DNA from: Collinsella sp.
GTDB lineage: Bacteria > Actinomycetota > Coriobacteriia > Coriobacteriales > Coriobacteriaceae
Direction of reading: 5' to 3'
DNA length: 43,654 bases
Assembly: GCA_019414325.1 (NCBI GenBank)
Contig: DXMG01000017.1
Location: forward strand, 1 to 43,654
In this document: positions 15,583 to 24,036 of the stretch, in pieces
Layout: each line of letters starts with the position of its first letter
Position numbering within the stretch: position 1 is the stretch's first letter
Program-made: the position numbers and the translations under genes
The notes under the pieces: model-generated
What the model was told of the DNA's origin: nothing
The model's input: only the letters and a program-made list of their open reading frames with translations
The model's database searches: none

Positions 15583-16480
15583 TGCAAAGAAACGTGGCGG
15601 ATTAGGACGTGGTCTCAATGCTTTGGTCTCAGAGGCCGAATATGAGACCGGTGGTTCGGCTGCATCTGCTTCAAATGCCGCATCTGAAACAAAACTCCCT
15701 ATTGAGGATATCGTTCCCAACCCTAATCAGCCGCGAATTCACTTTAACGAAACTGAACTTCGCGAGTTGAGTGAGTCAATCCAAGAGCATGGTGTTTTGC
15801 AGCCGCTTTTGGTTCGCAAGCACGGAAACGGCTATGAGATCATTGCTGGTGAACGTCGTTACCAAGCGTCAAAGCTTGCTGGTCTTGAGGAACTGCCTGT
15901 CATCATTAAAGATGTTAATGATGAAGAGATGCTGGCCCTTGCACTTATCGAAAACCTTCAGCGTTCTGATCTGAATCCCGTTGAAGAAGCCAAGGGGTAT
16001 CGCCAGCTCATTGATGCCAGTGGTATGACCCAAGAGGCATTGTCGAAGGCTGTAAGCAAGTCACGTTCTGCAATTACAAACTCGCTGCGCCTTCTCGATC
16101 TCCCCGAAGTTGTTCAGCAGATGATTTTTGAGGGTAAACTTACTGCTGGTCATGCACGTGCGATTCTTGCTGTTCCCTATGAGGACGCTCGAATTCGACT
16201 TGCTGAGAAGGTTGTTGCAGAGGGTCTTTCCGTAAGAGCGACAGAAAATCTTGCTCCGTTGTTTTCTGCCGGAGAGACGCCTAAAACGTCGAGGCCTGCA
16301 ACGCCTCAGTCTTTTAAAAAGGCTGCCCGTGTACTTCGTCAGGTATTTAATACCAACGTACGTGTGAAGAGCTCACGTGGAAAGAATAAGATTGAGATTG
16401 AGTTTAAAGACGAGGAAGAACTCTCTCGTATTCTTGGTGAAATGATTCAGTTTGATCAAGGAGACCAAGATGAGGAATAA
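15575..16480 (+). CDS. parB: Chromosome partitioning protein ParB (Spo0J)
   Basis: A parS-binding CTPase-type clamp. Of 301 residues, the N-terminal KKRGGLGRGLNAL is the typical ParA-interaction region. The ParB domain follows: NPNQPRIHFNE, then the nucleotide-binding ENLQRSDLNPVEEA and GERRYQASKLAG. The HTH is around GMTQEALSKAVSKSRSAITNSLRLL. A C-terminal dimerisation part ends in acidic residues. The start GTG lies inside the parA end. Three perfect parS sites lie just upstream of the operon. Confidence 0.97.
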   Translation: MPSAKKRGGLGRGLNALVSEAEYETGGSAASASNAASETKLPIEDIVPNPNQPRIHFNETELRELSESIQEHGVLQPLLVRKHGNGYEIIAGERRYQASKLAGLEELPVIIKDVNDEEMLALALIENLQRSDLNPVEEAKGYRQLIDASGMTQEALSKAVSKSRSAITNSLRLLDLPEVVQQMIFEGKLTAGHARAILAVPYEDARIRLAEKVVAEGLSVRATENLAPLFSAGETPKTSRPATPQSFKKAARVLRQVFNTNVRVKSSRGKNKIEIEFKDEEELSRILGEMIQFDQGDQDEE

Positions 16481-16724
16481 GATTTTAACTGCGATTGCAT
16501 TGGCGACGACAGTCGCGGCTGGTGCCTTTGCTGGCTATAAAATCGCGACAGACGATGAGCTCCGAGGTCGTTTGCTTCGTGGTGCGCATGATATCGTCGA
16601 TACGTCCAAGAAGAAAATGGATGTTATGACAGAAGATGTTGCCATGCGTACGGCTCAGGTAACGAAGAATCCCAAGATTAATCAAGGTTGGGTTAGCAAT
16701 CAATGGGAAAATGTAGGCTATTAG
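16470..16724 (+). CDS. Small single-pass membrane protein coupled to parB
   Basis: An 84-residue protein with a hydrophobic N-terminal segment (ILTAIALATTVAAGAFAGYKIA, given here as residues about 5-24) and a basic, helical-looking remainder. The start ATG at 16470 lies inside the last codons of parB with AAGGAG at 16456-16463, so it is probably translated with parB. I do not recognise a family. The lack of a lipobox or clear cleavage site suggests a membrane anchor. The stop codon overlaps the second TTAGGTACCTAA palindrome. Confidence 0.8.
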   Translation: MRNKILTAIALATTVAAGAFAGYKIATDDELRGRLLRGAHDIVDTSKKKMDVMTEDVAMRTAQVTKNPKINQGWVSNQWENVGY

Positions 16725-16732
16725 GTACCTAA
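16721..16732. repeat. 12-bp palindrome TTAGGTACCTAA, copy 2
   Basis: Identical to 13217-13228. It includes the stop codon of the small gene after parB, so it would sit at the 3' end of that transcript. Confidence 0.6.
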
Positions 16733-16750
16733 CAATTACTCAGCATATTC

Positions 16751-16795
16751 TAAGGGGTCCTTGTCAGATTCATGAAACAAGGACCCCTTATTTTG
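16751..16795 (+). terminator. Terminator of the parAB operon
   Basis: AAGGGGTCCTTG (16752-16763) pairs with CAAGGACCCCTT (16778-16789), followed by the T-rich ATTTT. Confidence 0.88.
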
Positions 16796-16849
16796 GCCGT
16801 AAAAAATGGATCAGGTAGCAGCTGATTCAAAATTAAGGTCAATAAATGA

Positions 16850-16886
16850 AACGACCCCGATTGCATATTCTGCAACCGGGGTCGTT
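16850..16886 (-). terminator. Likely terminator of rlmN
   Basis: AACGACCCC (16850-16858) pairs with GGGGTCGTT (16878-16886), and the inner TTGCA and TGCAA also pair. The T-rich side on the minus strand is weak (TCATTTATT). Confidence 0.7.
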
Positions 16887-16889
16887 CGA

Positions 16890-16905
16890 TGTTTCACATG
16901 AAACG
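16890..16905. promoter_or_regulatory. Degenerate parS-like site downstream of rlmN
   Basis: TGTTTCACATGAAACG matches parS at 14 of 16 positions. It lies between the rlmN stop and its terminator, about 2.2 kb from the perfect parS cluster. Confidence 0.4.
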
Positions 16906-16923
16906 TTTTGGGGTGCGACTCCC

Positions 16924-17976
16924 CTATGCGTTCTTCTGAACTTTGAAGCGCTGCTTCAGCTGTCCGCAAGCGGCGTCAATATCGTTACCACGGGAGTTAC
17001 GAATCGTGGTCTCGATGCCACGGGACTCAAGACGACGCTGAAGATCCTCAACCTTATGAATCGGCGACGGCTTGAGCGGGCTGCCCTCGATGTCGTTAAG
17101 CTGAATGAGGTTAACGTGGCACAGCGTTCCCTCGCAGAAGTCGCAGAGCGCCTGCATCTCGGGATTCGAATCGTTGACGCCTTCGATCATGGCGTACTCA
17201 TAGGTCGGGCGGCGGCCAGTCTTCTCGGTGTAGAGCTGAAGCGCTTCGTGAAGGCGAAGCAGCGTGTACTTCTTAACACCGGGCATGAGCTTATTGCGCG
17301 TCGACTGGATGGCGGAATGCAGGGAAACGGCAAGCGTGAATTGCTCGGGGATGTCGGCAAATTTGCGAATACCGGGAATAACGCCGCTGGTAGAGACGGT
17401 GAGGTGACGAGCGCCGATACCGATGCCGTCGGGGTCGTTGAGGATTCGCAGCGCCTTGAGAACCTCGTCGTAGTTGGCAAACGGCTCGCCCTGGCCCATG
17501 AAGACAACGCTCGTGGCGCGCTCGCAAAAGTCGTTGGATACATGAAGTACCTGGTCGACGATCTCTTGAGCGGTCAGAGAGCGCTTGAGGCCGTTGAGAC
17601 CGGTGGCGCAAAAGGCGCAGCCCATGCCACAGCCTGCCTGGGTGGAAACGCAGACGGAAAGCTTGTTGCGACGGGGCATACCGACGGTCTCGACGGAAAT
17701 GCCGTCGTGGTACTCGAGCAGGTACTTGCGAGAGCCATCTTTGGAAACCTGCTTGGTGAGTTCAGTCGGCGTGTCAAAGGCAAAAGCCTCTTTAAGCTGC
17801 TCGCGGAAAGCCTTGGGAAGGTTGGTCATGTCGTCAAACGAACAAACGTTCTTCTCGAAGACCCATTCGATGAGCTGCTTTGCGCGGAAGGCGGGCTGGC
17901 CAAGTTCGGCCACGAGCTCGCGAATATCGTTTTGGCTCAAGTCGCGAATGTCCTGAGATTTAGTCCTGGGATTCAT
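16924..17976 (-). CDS. rlmN: Dual-specificity RNA methyltransferase RlmN
   Basis: A radical-SAM enzyme that methylates A2503 of 23S rRNA and A37 of some tRNAs. Of 350 residues, the 4Fe-4S motif is CGMGCAFC (C116, C120, C123). The SAM-binding GQGEPFANYD follows, and the late catalytic Cys is in DIDAACGQL (C337). The N-terminal HhH-like domain contains QPAFRAKQLIEWVFEK. It is transcribed alone, divergently from ddl. Confidence 0.96.
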   Translation of the reverse strand: MNPRTKSQDIRDLSQNDIRELVAELGQPAFRAKQLIEWVFEKNVCSFDDMTNLPKAFREQLKEAFAFDTPTELTKQVSKDGSRKYLLEYHDGISVETVGMPRRNKLSVCVSTQAGCGMGCAFCATGLNGLKRSLTAQEIVDQVLHVSNDFCERATSVVFMGQGEPFANYDEVLKALRILNDPDGIGIGARHLTVSTSGVIPGIRKFADIPEQFTLAVSLHSAIQSTRNKLMPGVKKYTLLRLHEALQLYTEKTGRRPTYEYAMIEGVNDSNPEMQALCDFCEGTLCHVNLIQLNDIEGSPLKPSPIHKVEDLQRRLESRGIETTIRNSRGNDIDAACGQLKQRFKVQKNA

Positions 17977-17991
17977 GGAAGCCTTTCGATT

Positions 17992-18021
17992 TTGGGGAAA
18001 CGTAGGGGGTATCGCTACAAT
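17992..18021 (+). promoter_or_regulatory. Possible promoter of ddl
   Basis: A -10 box TACAAT (18016-18021) lies 18 bases after a weak -35 box TTGGGG (17992-17997), about 40 bases upstream of ddl. Confidence 0.5.
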
Positions 18022-18061
18022 ATGGTATCAGCTGCAGAAATTATAGAGGAGGAGTCTGCCC

Positions 18062-19027
18062 ATGCCGGGTAAAAGCCTAGAGAACATGCACGTAGCGGTC
18101 TTGGCGGGCGGTCATTCCGCTGAGCGCGAGATCTCGCTCAATTCAGGAAAGAACGTCGTGGTGGCACTGAAGGAAGCCGGCTACACCTCGGTGGAGCTGC
18201 TCGACACGGCCGCCGATGACTTTATGGTAACCATGGCGACCGGCGGCTTTGACGTGGCGTTTATCGCCATGCACGGTGCCGGCGGCGAGGATGGCGCCAT
18301 GCAGGGCGCCATGGAGACCCTGGGTATCCCCTACACGGCCTCGGGCGTGCTTGCCAGCGCCTGCGGTGCCGACAAGGAGGTCTCTAAGCTCCTGTACGCC
18401 AAGGCGGGCATTCCCATTGCCCCCGGCCTTGCGCTCGAGGTGGGCGATGAAGTCGATATCGATCATATCGTCGAGGTTTGTGGCGAGCGCTGCTTTGTGA
18501 AGCCGGCCGTCAACGGTTCCAGCTATGGCATTTCCCTGGTCCATGAGCCCTCCGAGCTGCCCGCGGCAATCGCCAAGGCGTTTGAGTACGGCGACAAAGT
18601 GCTGGTCGAGAAGTGCATCGAGGGTACCGAGATCACCGTTGGCGTATACGGCGAGGATGACGTGCGCGCCCTGCCGATTGTCGAGATCCGTAAGCCCGAG
18701 GACTGCGAGTTCTACGATCTGGACGTGAAATATGTCGACCCTACGGACATCCATCACATTCCGGCGCAGATTTCACCCGAGAATTACGCTCGCGCTCAGG
18801 AACTTGCCTGTGCCGCTCACAAGGCCCTCGGTTGCCTGGGTATCTCGCGCAGCGACTTTATTGTGAGCGAGGACGGCCCCGTTATCCTCGAGACCAATAC
18901 CATTCCCGGCATGACCGATACGTCGCTGTATCCGGATGAGATCCGCCACACCGACGACATGACGTTCCCGCAGGTCTGTGACAGCCTGATCCGTATGGGC
19001 CTTCGTCGAGCGGGCATTGCATGCTAA
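18062..19027 (+). CDS. ddl: D-alanine--D-alanine ligase
   Basis: An ATP-grasp ligase making the D-Ala-D-Ala end of peptidoglycan precursors. Of 321 residues, N-terminal VAVLAGGHSAEREISL, the MHGAGGEDGAMQG loop, the GSSYGI loop and the C-terminal metal-binding ETNTIPGMTDTSLYP are all present. The residue equivalent to E. coli DdlB Tyr216 (Tyr in DVKY) is kept, which supports D-Ala rather than D-lactate as the second substrate. A GAGGAGG site lies upstream. It overlaps the next gene by seven bases. Confidence 0.95.
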   Translation: MPGKSLENMHVAVLAGGHSAEREISLNSGKNVVVALKEAGYTSVELLDTAADDFMVTMATGGFDVAFIAMHGAGGEDGAMQGAMETLGIPYTASGVLASACGADKEVSKLLYAKAGIPIAPGLALEVGDEVDIDHIVEVCGERCFVKPAVNGSSYGISLVHEPSELPAAIAKAFEYGDKVLVEKCIEGTEITVGVYGEDDVRALPIVEIRKPEDCEFYDLDVKYVDPTDIHHIPAQISPENYARAQELACAAHKALGCLGISRSDFIVSEDGPVILETNTIPGMTDTSLYPDEIRHTDDMTFPQVCDSLIRMGLRRAGIAC

Positions 19028-21915
19028 TCGAGGACGCGGTTTCGTCAGGAACGCCGCAGTTTGTCATCGACTCCTATGCCACGCTTGCCGACCGCGCCAA
19101 AACGCAGTCCTTCGGCCTTATCGAGGAAGATGTGATTATCCTCGATACCGAGACCACGGGTCTTTCGGTGCAGGACAACGAGCTGATCGAGATCTCGGCG
19201 GCCCGTCTTTTGGGCCGCGAGGTCATCGACCGCTTCGATACCTTCGTGCATCCCAGGCAGCTGATTCCCGCCGAGATTACCGAGCTCACGAGCATTACAA
19301 ATGCCGATGTGGCAGATGCCCCGTCGGCGGTTGAGGCCGTCGCCGCTCTCGCCGATTTTGTCGGTGGCTGCCCGGTGATCGCACACAACGCCACGTTCGA
19401 CCGCTCGTTTATCGAGTCGGTCAAAGGCGGCGTCAACGTGAGCGATATTTGGATCGATTCGCTGGCGCTGTCGCGCATCGCGCTTCCGCGCCTGGCCTCG
19501 CACAAGCTGTCTTTTATGGCCGATCTGTTTGGCTGCGACTCGGTATCACACCGTGCCAATGCCGACGTCGACGCCCTGTGTGGCGTATGGCGCGTGTTGC
19601 TCGTGGCGCTCACCGACTTGCCCCAGGGCCTCATGGCGCGCCTAGCCGACATGCATCCGGACGTGCCTTGGTCCTATCGTCCTATCTTCTCATTCTTGGC
19701 AGGGCAGAACCCTGGTTCTATCTTCTCTCTCAGCGCCGCTCGTGCTGACGTTCTCAAGGCCGATCGCGCCGACGATCGGGTGGACGCCGATGAACTGCCG
19801 GTTCTCAAGATGCCGAGTCGTGAGGAGATTGAGGCAGGCTATGCGCCAGGTGGCCTAGTCAATCGCATGTATCCCACCTACGAGCCGCGTGATGAGCAGA
19901 TCGCGATGGCGCTCGAGGTCCGCGATGCGCTGGTCACGGGCACTCATCGAGTAATTGAGGCAGGCACAGGCGTCGGCAAATCGATGGCCTATCTGGTGCC
20001 TTTTGCCGAGGCAGCACGCCGTAACAACATCACGGTTGGTATTGCGACCAAATCGAACAATCTTGCCGACCAGCTCATGTACCATGAGCTGCCAAAACTT
20101 GCCGAGCAACTGGACGGTGGTCTGTCATTTTGCGCGCTCAAGGGGTATGACCACTATCCGTGCCTGCGCAAGCTTGAGCGCATGAGCCGCGGCCAGGTCG
20201 AGATTACCACCAAGCGCGATCCGGCGGACACGCTCACGGCGGTCGCGGTCATTATGGCGTACGTCTGCCAATCAGCCGATGGCGACCTCGACTCGCTCGG
20301 CATTCGGTGGCGCAGCGTCAACCGTCCCGACTTTACGACGGCCTCGCGCGAGTGTGCTCGTCGCCTCTGCCCGTTTTTCCCTGATAAATGTTTGGTCCAC
20401 GGTGCTCGCCGTCGTGCGGCGCATGCCGATGTGGTGGTCACCAACCATTCCCTGCTGTTCCGCAACGTCGCGGCCGAGGGCAGGATTTTGCCTCCGATTC
20501 GTCATTGGGTAATCGACGAGGCCCATTCCATCGAGCGCGAGGCGCGCCGTCAGTGGGCGCGCGTGGTGTCGGCGGACGAATCACGCGTCCTGTTCGAGCG
20601 CCTGGGTGGCTCGAGCACCGGCGCACTAAGCCAGGTTTCCCGTGATTTGGCAACCTCCGAGGGCTCTACGCTCTATCTGGGCCTTACTGCCAAGGCGACG
20701 TCGACGGTTGCCCGCGCGAGCATGGCAATCGCCGACGTGTTCGATGGCGTTCGCGAGCTCGGCCGCCGTGCGCGTGGGGGTTATGACAATGCCAATCTAT
20801 GGATTGGCCCCGAGCTGCGCGAATCAGACGACTGGCATGATTTCTTACAGTCGGCCTACACTGGCATCGACGCATTGGAACAAGCTGACAAGAGCGTCGA
20901 CGCGCTGGTGCAAGCCGTCGCCGCCGACAAGCCCGAGGTTGTTGTCGACCTGGGTGATATCTCGCGCCGCCTGCACGAGCTGGCCGAGAACCTCAAACTC
21001 ATCATTGATGGCACCGATGAGCACTACGTGTATTCGCTGCAGGTCAATCGCAGACTTCGTGCCGGCGGAGAGTCGATGACCGCAGAGCGCATCGACATTG
21101 GCGAGGCTTTGGCAACCGAGTGGCTACCCGAGGTTCACACGGCTATCTTTGCCTCGGCGACCATGACGGTGTCCAAAAGCTTTGAGCACTTTAACCATGC
21201 GGTCGGCCTTGATCGCATCGGTGCTTCAACGTCGTCATCGCTGCACTTGGATTCGAGCTACGACTTCGATTCGAACATGGCTGTAGTCGTTGCGGGCGAT
21301 ATCCCCGATCCGCGCGATCGTGAGAGCTATCTTACGGCGCTCGAGCGCGTACTGGTCGACGCCCATCTTGCCATGGGCGGATCGGTGCTCACGTTGTTCA
21401 CCAATCGGCGCGACATGGAGGACCTATACGCCCGCGTTGAGCCCAAGATGGCCCGTGCGGGTCTGGAGCTCAACTGCCAGCAGCGCAACTCATCTCCTCG
21501 TCGCCTGCGCGACCGGTTTATCAACGAACCGACCTCGTCGCTTTTTGCGCTCAAGGCCTTCTGGGAGGGGTTTGATGCCAGCGGCGAGACGCTGCGCTGC
21601 GTCATCATTCCCAAGTTGCCGTTCTCAAGCCCCACGGACCCGCTCTCGTGCGAGCGCAACCTGCGCGAAGACCGCGCATGGGCGCGCTATTCGCTGCCCG
21701 AGGCGGTGCTCGAGGTTAAGCAGGCCGCGGGGCGTTTGATTCGCTCGTCGACCGATAGCGGTGTGCTGATCTTGGCGGATCCTCGCCTGGTGACGAAGGG
21801 CTATGGCAAGAAGTTCTTAACGTCGCTGCCCACGAGCTCCTACCAGCGCATCGAATCGGCGCAGATTGGGCACTATCTACAGCTGTGGCGTGCACGCCAC
21901 GAGCGGCGGCGCTAA
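19021..21915 (+). CDS. dinG: DEDDh exonuclease fused to DinG-type helicase
   Basis: A 964-residue fusion. Residues about 35-200 form a DnaQ-like 3'-5' exonuclease with D42 and E44 (LDTETTGL), HNATFDRSF and HRANADVDAL. The rest is a DinG/XPD-type superfamily 2 helicase: Walker A GTGVGKSMAY, DEAH box WVIDEAHSIE and motif VI QAAGRLIRSS. Four Cys typical of the Fe-S helicase domain appear present: the Cys of YPCLRKLE and the cluster CARRLCPFFPDKC. Firmicute DinG fusions are known to keep the exonuclease and lose the Fe-S site, so having both is notable. The start ATG lies inside the ddl end. Its stop interlocks with the stop of the convergent WYL gene. Confidence 0.93.
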   Translation: MLIEDAVSSGTPQFVIDSYATLADRAKTQSFGLIEEDVIILDTETTGLSVQDNELIEISAARLLGREVIDRFDTFVHPRQLIPAEITELTSITNADVADAPSAVEAVAALADFVGGCPVIAHNATFDRSFIESVKGGVNVSDIWIDSLALSRIALPRLASHKLSFMADLFGCDSVSHRANADVDALCGVWRVLLVALTDLPQGLMARLADMHPDVPWSYRPIFSFLAGQNPGSIFSLSAARADVLKADRADDRVDADELPVLKMPSREEIEAGYAPGGLVNRMYPTYEPRDEQIAMALEVRDALVTGTHRVIEAGTGVGKSMAYLVPFAEAARRNNITVGIATKSNNLADQLMYHELPKLAEQLDGGLSFCALKGYDHYPCLRKLERMSRGQVEITTKRDPADTLTAVAVIMAYVCQSADGDLDSLGIRWRSVNRPDFTTASRECARRLCPFFPDKCLVHGARRRAAHADVVVTNHSLLFRNVAAEGRILPPIRHWVIDEAHSIEREARRQWARVVSADESRVLFERLGGSSTGALSQVSRDLATSEGSTLYLGLTAKATSTVARASMAIADVFDGVRELGRRARGGYDNANLWIGPELRESDDWHDFLQSAYTGIDALEQADKSVDALVQAVAADKPEVVVDLGDISRRLHELAENLKLIIDGTDEHYVYSLQVNRRLRAGGESMTAERIDIGEALATEWLPEVHTAIFASATMTVSKSFEHFNHAVGLDRIGASTSSSLHLDSSYDFDSNMAVVVAGDIPDPRDRESYLTALERVLVDAHLAMGGSVLTLFTNRRDMEDLYARVEPKMARAGLELNCQQRNSSPRRLRDRFINEPTSSLFALKAFWEGFDASGETLRCVIIPKLPFSSPTDPLSCERNLREDRAWARYSLPEAVLEVKQAAGRLIRSSTDSGVLILADPRLVTKGYGKKFLTSLPTSSYQRIESAQIGHYLQLWRARHERRR

Positions 21916-22829
21916 AGCGGACAGACGAGGGTTTTTGCCATATCGCACAGACGCTTTGACAGGGCGGGGTCATCCAAGATGCGGATGGCTCCGCCCGCTG
22001 CGATTATCTGGCTCAGCAGCCAACGCTCGGAGCCGTAATGTACGGTTACCGTTGCCATGTCTGTCCCGCTGCGCTTGATTAGGGTGATGCCGGCCCAGTC
22101 CAGATGCTCCGCCATATCGAATGGCATCAAGAGCTTTGCGCTGCGCTGCGTCCGGGCAAGGGAATCGTGGAGGGATGCGACGTCCGGTGCGTGAGGCACG
22201 ACGGAGTCTTCCGTTAAGGCGAGTCCCTCGATTTTATCCATGCGATAGGTGCGCTGCTCATCGACTGCGATGTCCCAGGCAATCAGGTATGTTTGGTCGC
22301 CGTTTGCCGTAATGCGCAAGGGGTCGACCAGACGCTCGCGTGGCCGTGCATCGTCCATCGAGCGATACGAGATACGGCAGCGAACGCCGTCCTGAATGGC
22401 GCAGCTCAGCTGCTGCCAGTGCGACCCGTGGTTGACGGTGTCAAAGACGCGCTGGTTATAGCCGAGCTCTTCGGGTAGAAGAGCAAATCGAATCCGAGCC
22501 GCCGTCTGCGGCTCGATCCCCAACGATTCAAGCTCGTGGTTGAGCACGGCGCCCTCGGCGGCACTCAGGCGCAGCGGTAGCACACGACCGGCGTCACCGG
22601 TGAGGACCACACGCTCGCCGTGGCATTCGCAGATGATGCGCGCGCCCGATTCTCGGTCCGCGAGCGTCGAGACGATCTCGAGAATCTCGTCGAGCGACGC
22701 CCCCGTGATGTCAAAGCGACTGCAAATCTCGTTTCGAGTCATGCCGTTCTCGCCGGCGGCGTAGAGGGCCTCCATGATGTCGATGGCGCGCGAGAGCCTC
22801 TGCTCGCTGGTGAGTTTACGCACGGGCAT
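21912..22829 (-). CDS. WYL-domain transcriptional regulator (PafC-like)
   Basis: A 305-residue protein with an N-terminal winged helix (EQRLSRAIDIMEALYAAGENGMTRNEICSRFDITG) and a central WYL region (VRCRISYRSMDDARPRERLVDPLRI, then QTYLIAWDI and RTYRMDKIEG). WYL proteins of this type, such as PafB and PafC, sense single-stranded nucleic acid in the actinobacterial DNA-damage response. It overlaps the upstream WYL gene by 14 bases, so the two are likely partners. Naming it PafC is inference; no proteasome genes are in view. Confidence 0.88.
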   Translation of the reverse strand: MPVRKLTSEQRLSRAIDIMEALYAAGENGMTRNEICSRFDITGASLDEILEIVSTLADRESGARIICECHGERVVLTGDAGRVLPLRLSAAEGAVLNHELESLGIEPQTAARIRFALLPEELGYNQRVFDTVNHGSHWQQLSCAIQDGVRCRISYRSMDDARPRERLVDPLRITANGDQTYLIAWDIAVDEQRTYRMDKIEGLALTEDSVVPHAPDVASLHDSLARTQRSAKLLMPFDMAEHLDWAGITLIKRSGTDMATVTVHYGSERWLLSQIIAAGGAIRILDDPALSKRLCDMAKTLVCPL

Positions 22830-23838
22830 GCTCGTGCACCGTCCTTTCGATGAGGTGGTTCCACGCCTGTTTGAGCGATTTGGGGGCCATGGGCCTCATG
22901 CCGTCCATGGCGTGGGTCATGCAAAATGAAGCGGCGGCTTCAAGGTCGCGCACGTCAACGGTCCAGATCCATCCCGCATCGGTGTGTGCGAGCTTACCTC
23001 GCCCGCGCGTGAGACCGTTGATCATATCGATCTGCGTCTGAGGGGCGAATGAGAACGTAGCTGCAACGGGCGGTCGGTCGGCAAAATCGAATTCAAAGAA
23101 CAGGTAGTCGTTGAGGTTGAAGTCCGCAGGGATGGTGTAGGCCTTCGAAGGACGCCAAGCGCGAACGATACGGTCGCAGCGGAATGTCCTGATGTCGTCG
23201 GTGGCATTGTCGAGGCCGCAGAAGTACGCCACGCCCTCGCGCTCGAACATGCCGTAGACGCAGACGGTACGCTCTTTTTGCTCACCGCGTCCGTTCTGAT
23301 ATAAAAATCGCAGCGCGCATCGCTCGGCAAAGGCGCTCCAAACCGCATCGACGGTGGGAGAGCGGCTGATCGTCGCCTCGTCCGCCGTCGTCCTGCCGGT
23401 GAGGTAGGCAATCTTGGAGCGAATATCGGCAAGCGGTGCGGCAAAGGTGGAAGAGCCGCTTGCAAGCGTTTGGTCGATGGCGTTGAGTAGGATGTCGGCG
23501 TCGTCTGCGGTGATGAGGCCACCTGCTGCAAACGTGTGCTCGCGGTCGATTGTCCACGAGCTTTCCTCGGTCTCCTGCGCGCCGGCAGGGCGAACCTCCT
23601 TGATTAGGATGCCGCGTTCGAGCAGTTTGTCACAATCGCGCCGAAACTTGCGCTTATCAGAGTCGATGTTGCCCGAGCCATATCCCAGGTCAGAATCCAA
23701 GACGATCTGCTCGGTCGTCAGCGGTTCGGGGGAGCTGTTGAGCACAAAGAAAAGATTGAGGATGCGCTGAGCCGTTTTATCGAAACTGGGCTCCGAATTT
23801 TCCTTTTTAATTGTCGCGGTCGCGTCGCTTGCCGTCAT
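22816..23838 (-). CDS. WYL-domain transcriptional regulator (PafB-like)
   Basis: A 340-residue protein with an N-terminal winged helix (AQRILNLFFVLNSSPEPLTTEQI and KRKFRRDCDKLLERGILI) and a WYL domain (CALRFLYQNGRGEQKERTV, then VAYFCGLDNATDDIRTF). It is the first gene of a two-gene operon with the gene at 21912-22829, which starts 14 bases before its stop. The pairing and order mirror pafB-pafC. Its target genes cannot be read from the sequence; the nearby exonuclease-helicase would fit a repair role but that is only context. Confidence 0.88.
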   Translation of the reverse strand: MTASDATATIKKENSEPSFDKTAQRILNLFFVLNSSPEPLTTEQIVLDSDLGYGSGNIDSDKRKFRRDCDKLLERGILIKEVRPAGAQETEESSWTIDREHTFAAGGLITADDADILLNAIDQTLASGSSTFAAPLADIRSKIAYLTGRTTADEATISRSPTVDAVWSAFAERCALRFLYQNGRGEQKERTVCVYGMFEREGVAYFCGLDNATDDIRTFRCDRIVRAWRPSKAYTIPADFNLNDYLFFEFDFADRPPVAATFSFAPQTQIDMINGLTRGRGKLAHTDAGWIWTVDVRDLEAAASFCMTHAMDGMRPMAPKSLKQAWNHLIERTVHEHARA

Positions 23839-24036
23839 AGAGTCCTCGCATGAGAAGGTGGTTTGCTGCCATGATTTTAGTCCGATATGGAGATTAGGCT
23901 ATATCCTTGTCCGCTCGGGGCGTTAAGATGGCCCGAATTCGGTCGTTTGCGCTCGCTCGGGGTATACTTTCGACTATATACGGTTCTAATGTGCATACAT
24001 TGGGCCTATTTGTCGGATTATGGATGTGGAGCGCAC

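Noticed and set aside
18700..18760. Ddl as a D-Ala-D-Lac (vancomycin-resistance-type) ligase
   Set aside because: The Tyr equivalent to E. coli DdlB Tyr216 is present in DVKY, which supports the normal D-Ala-D-Ala activity.
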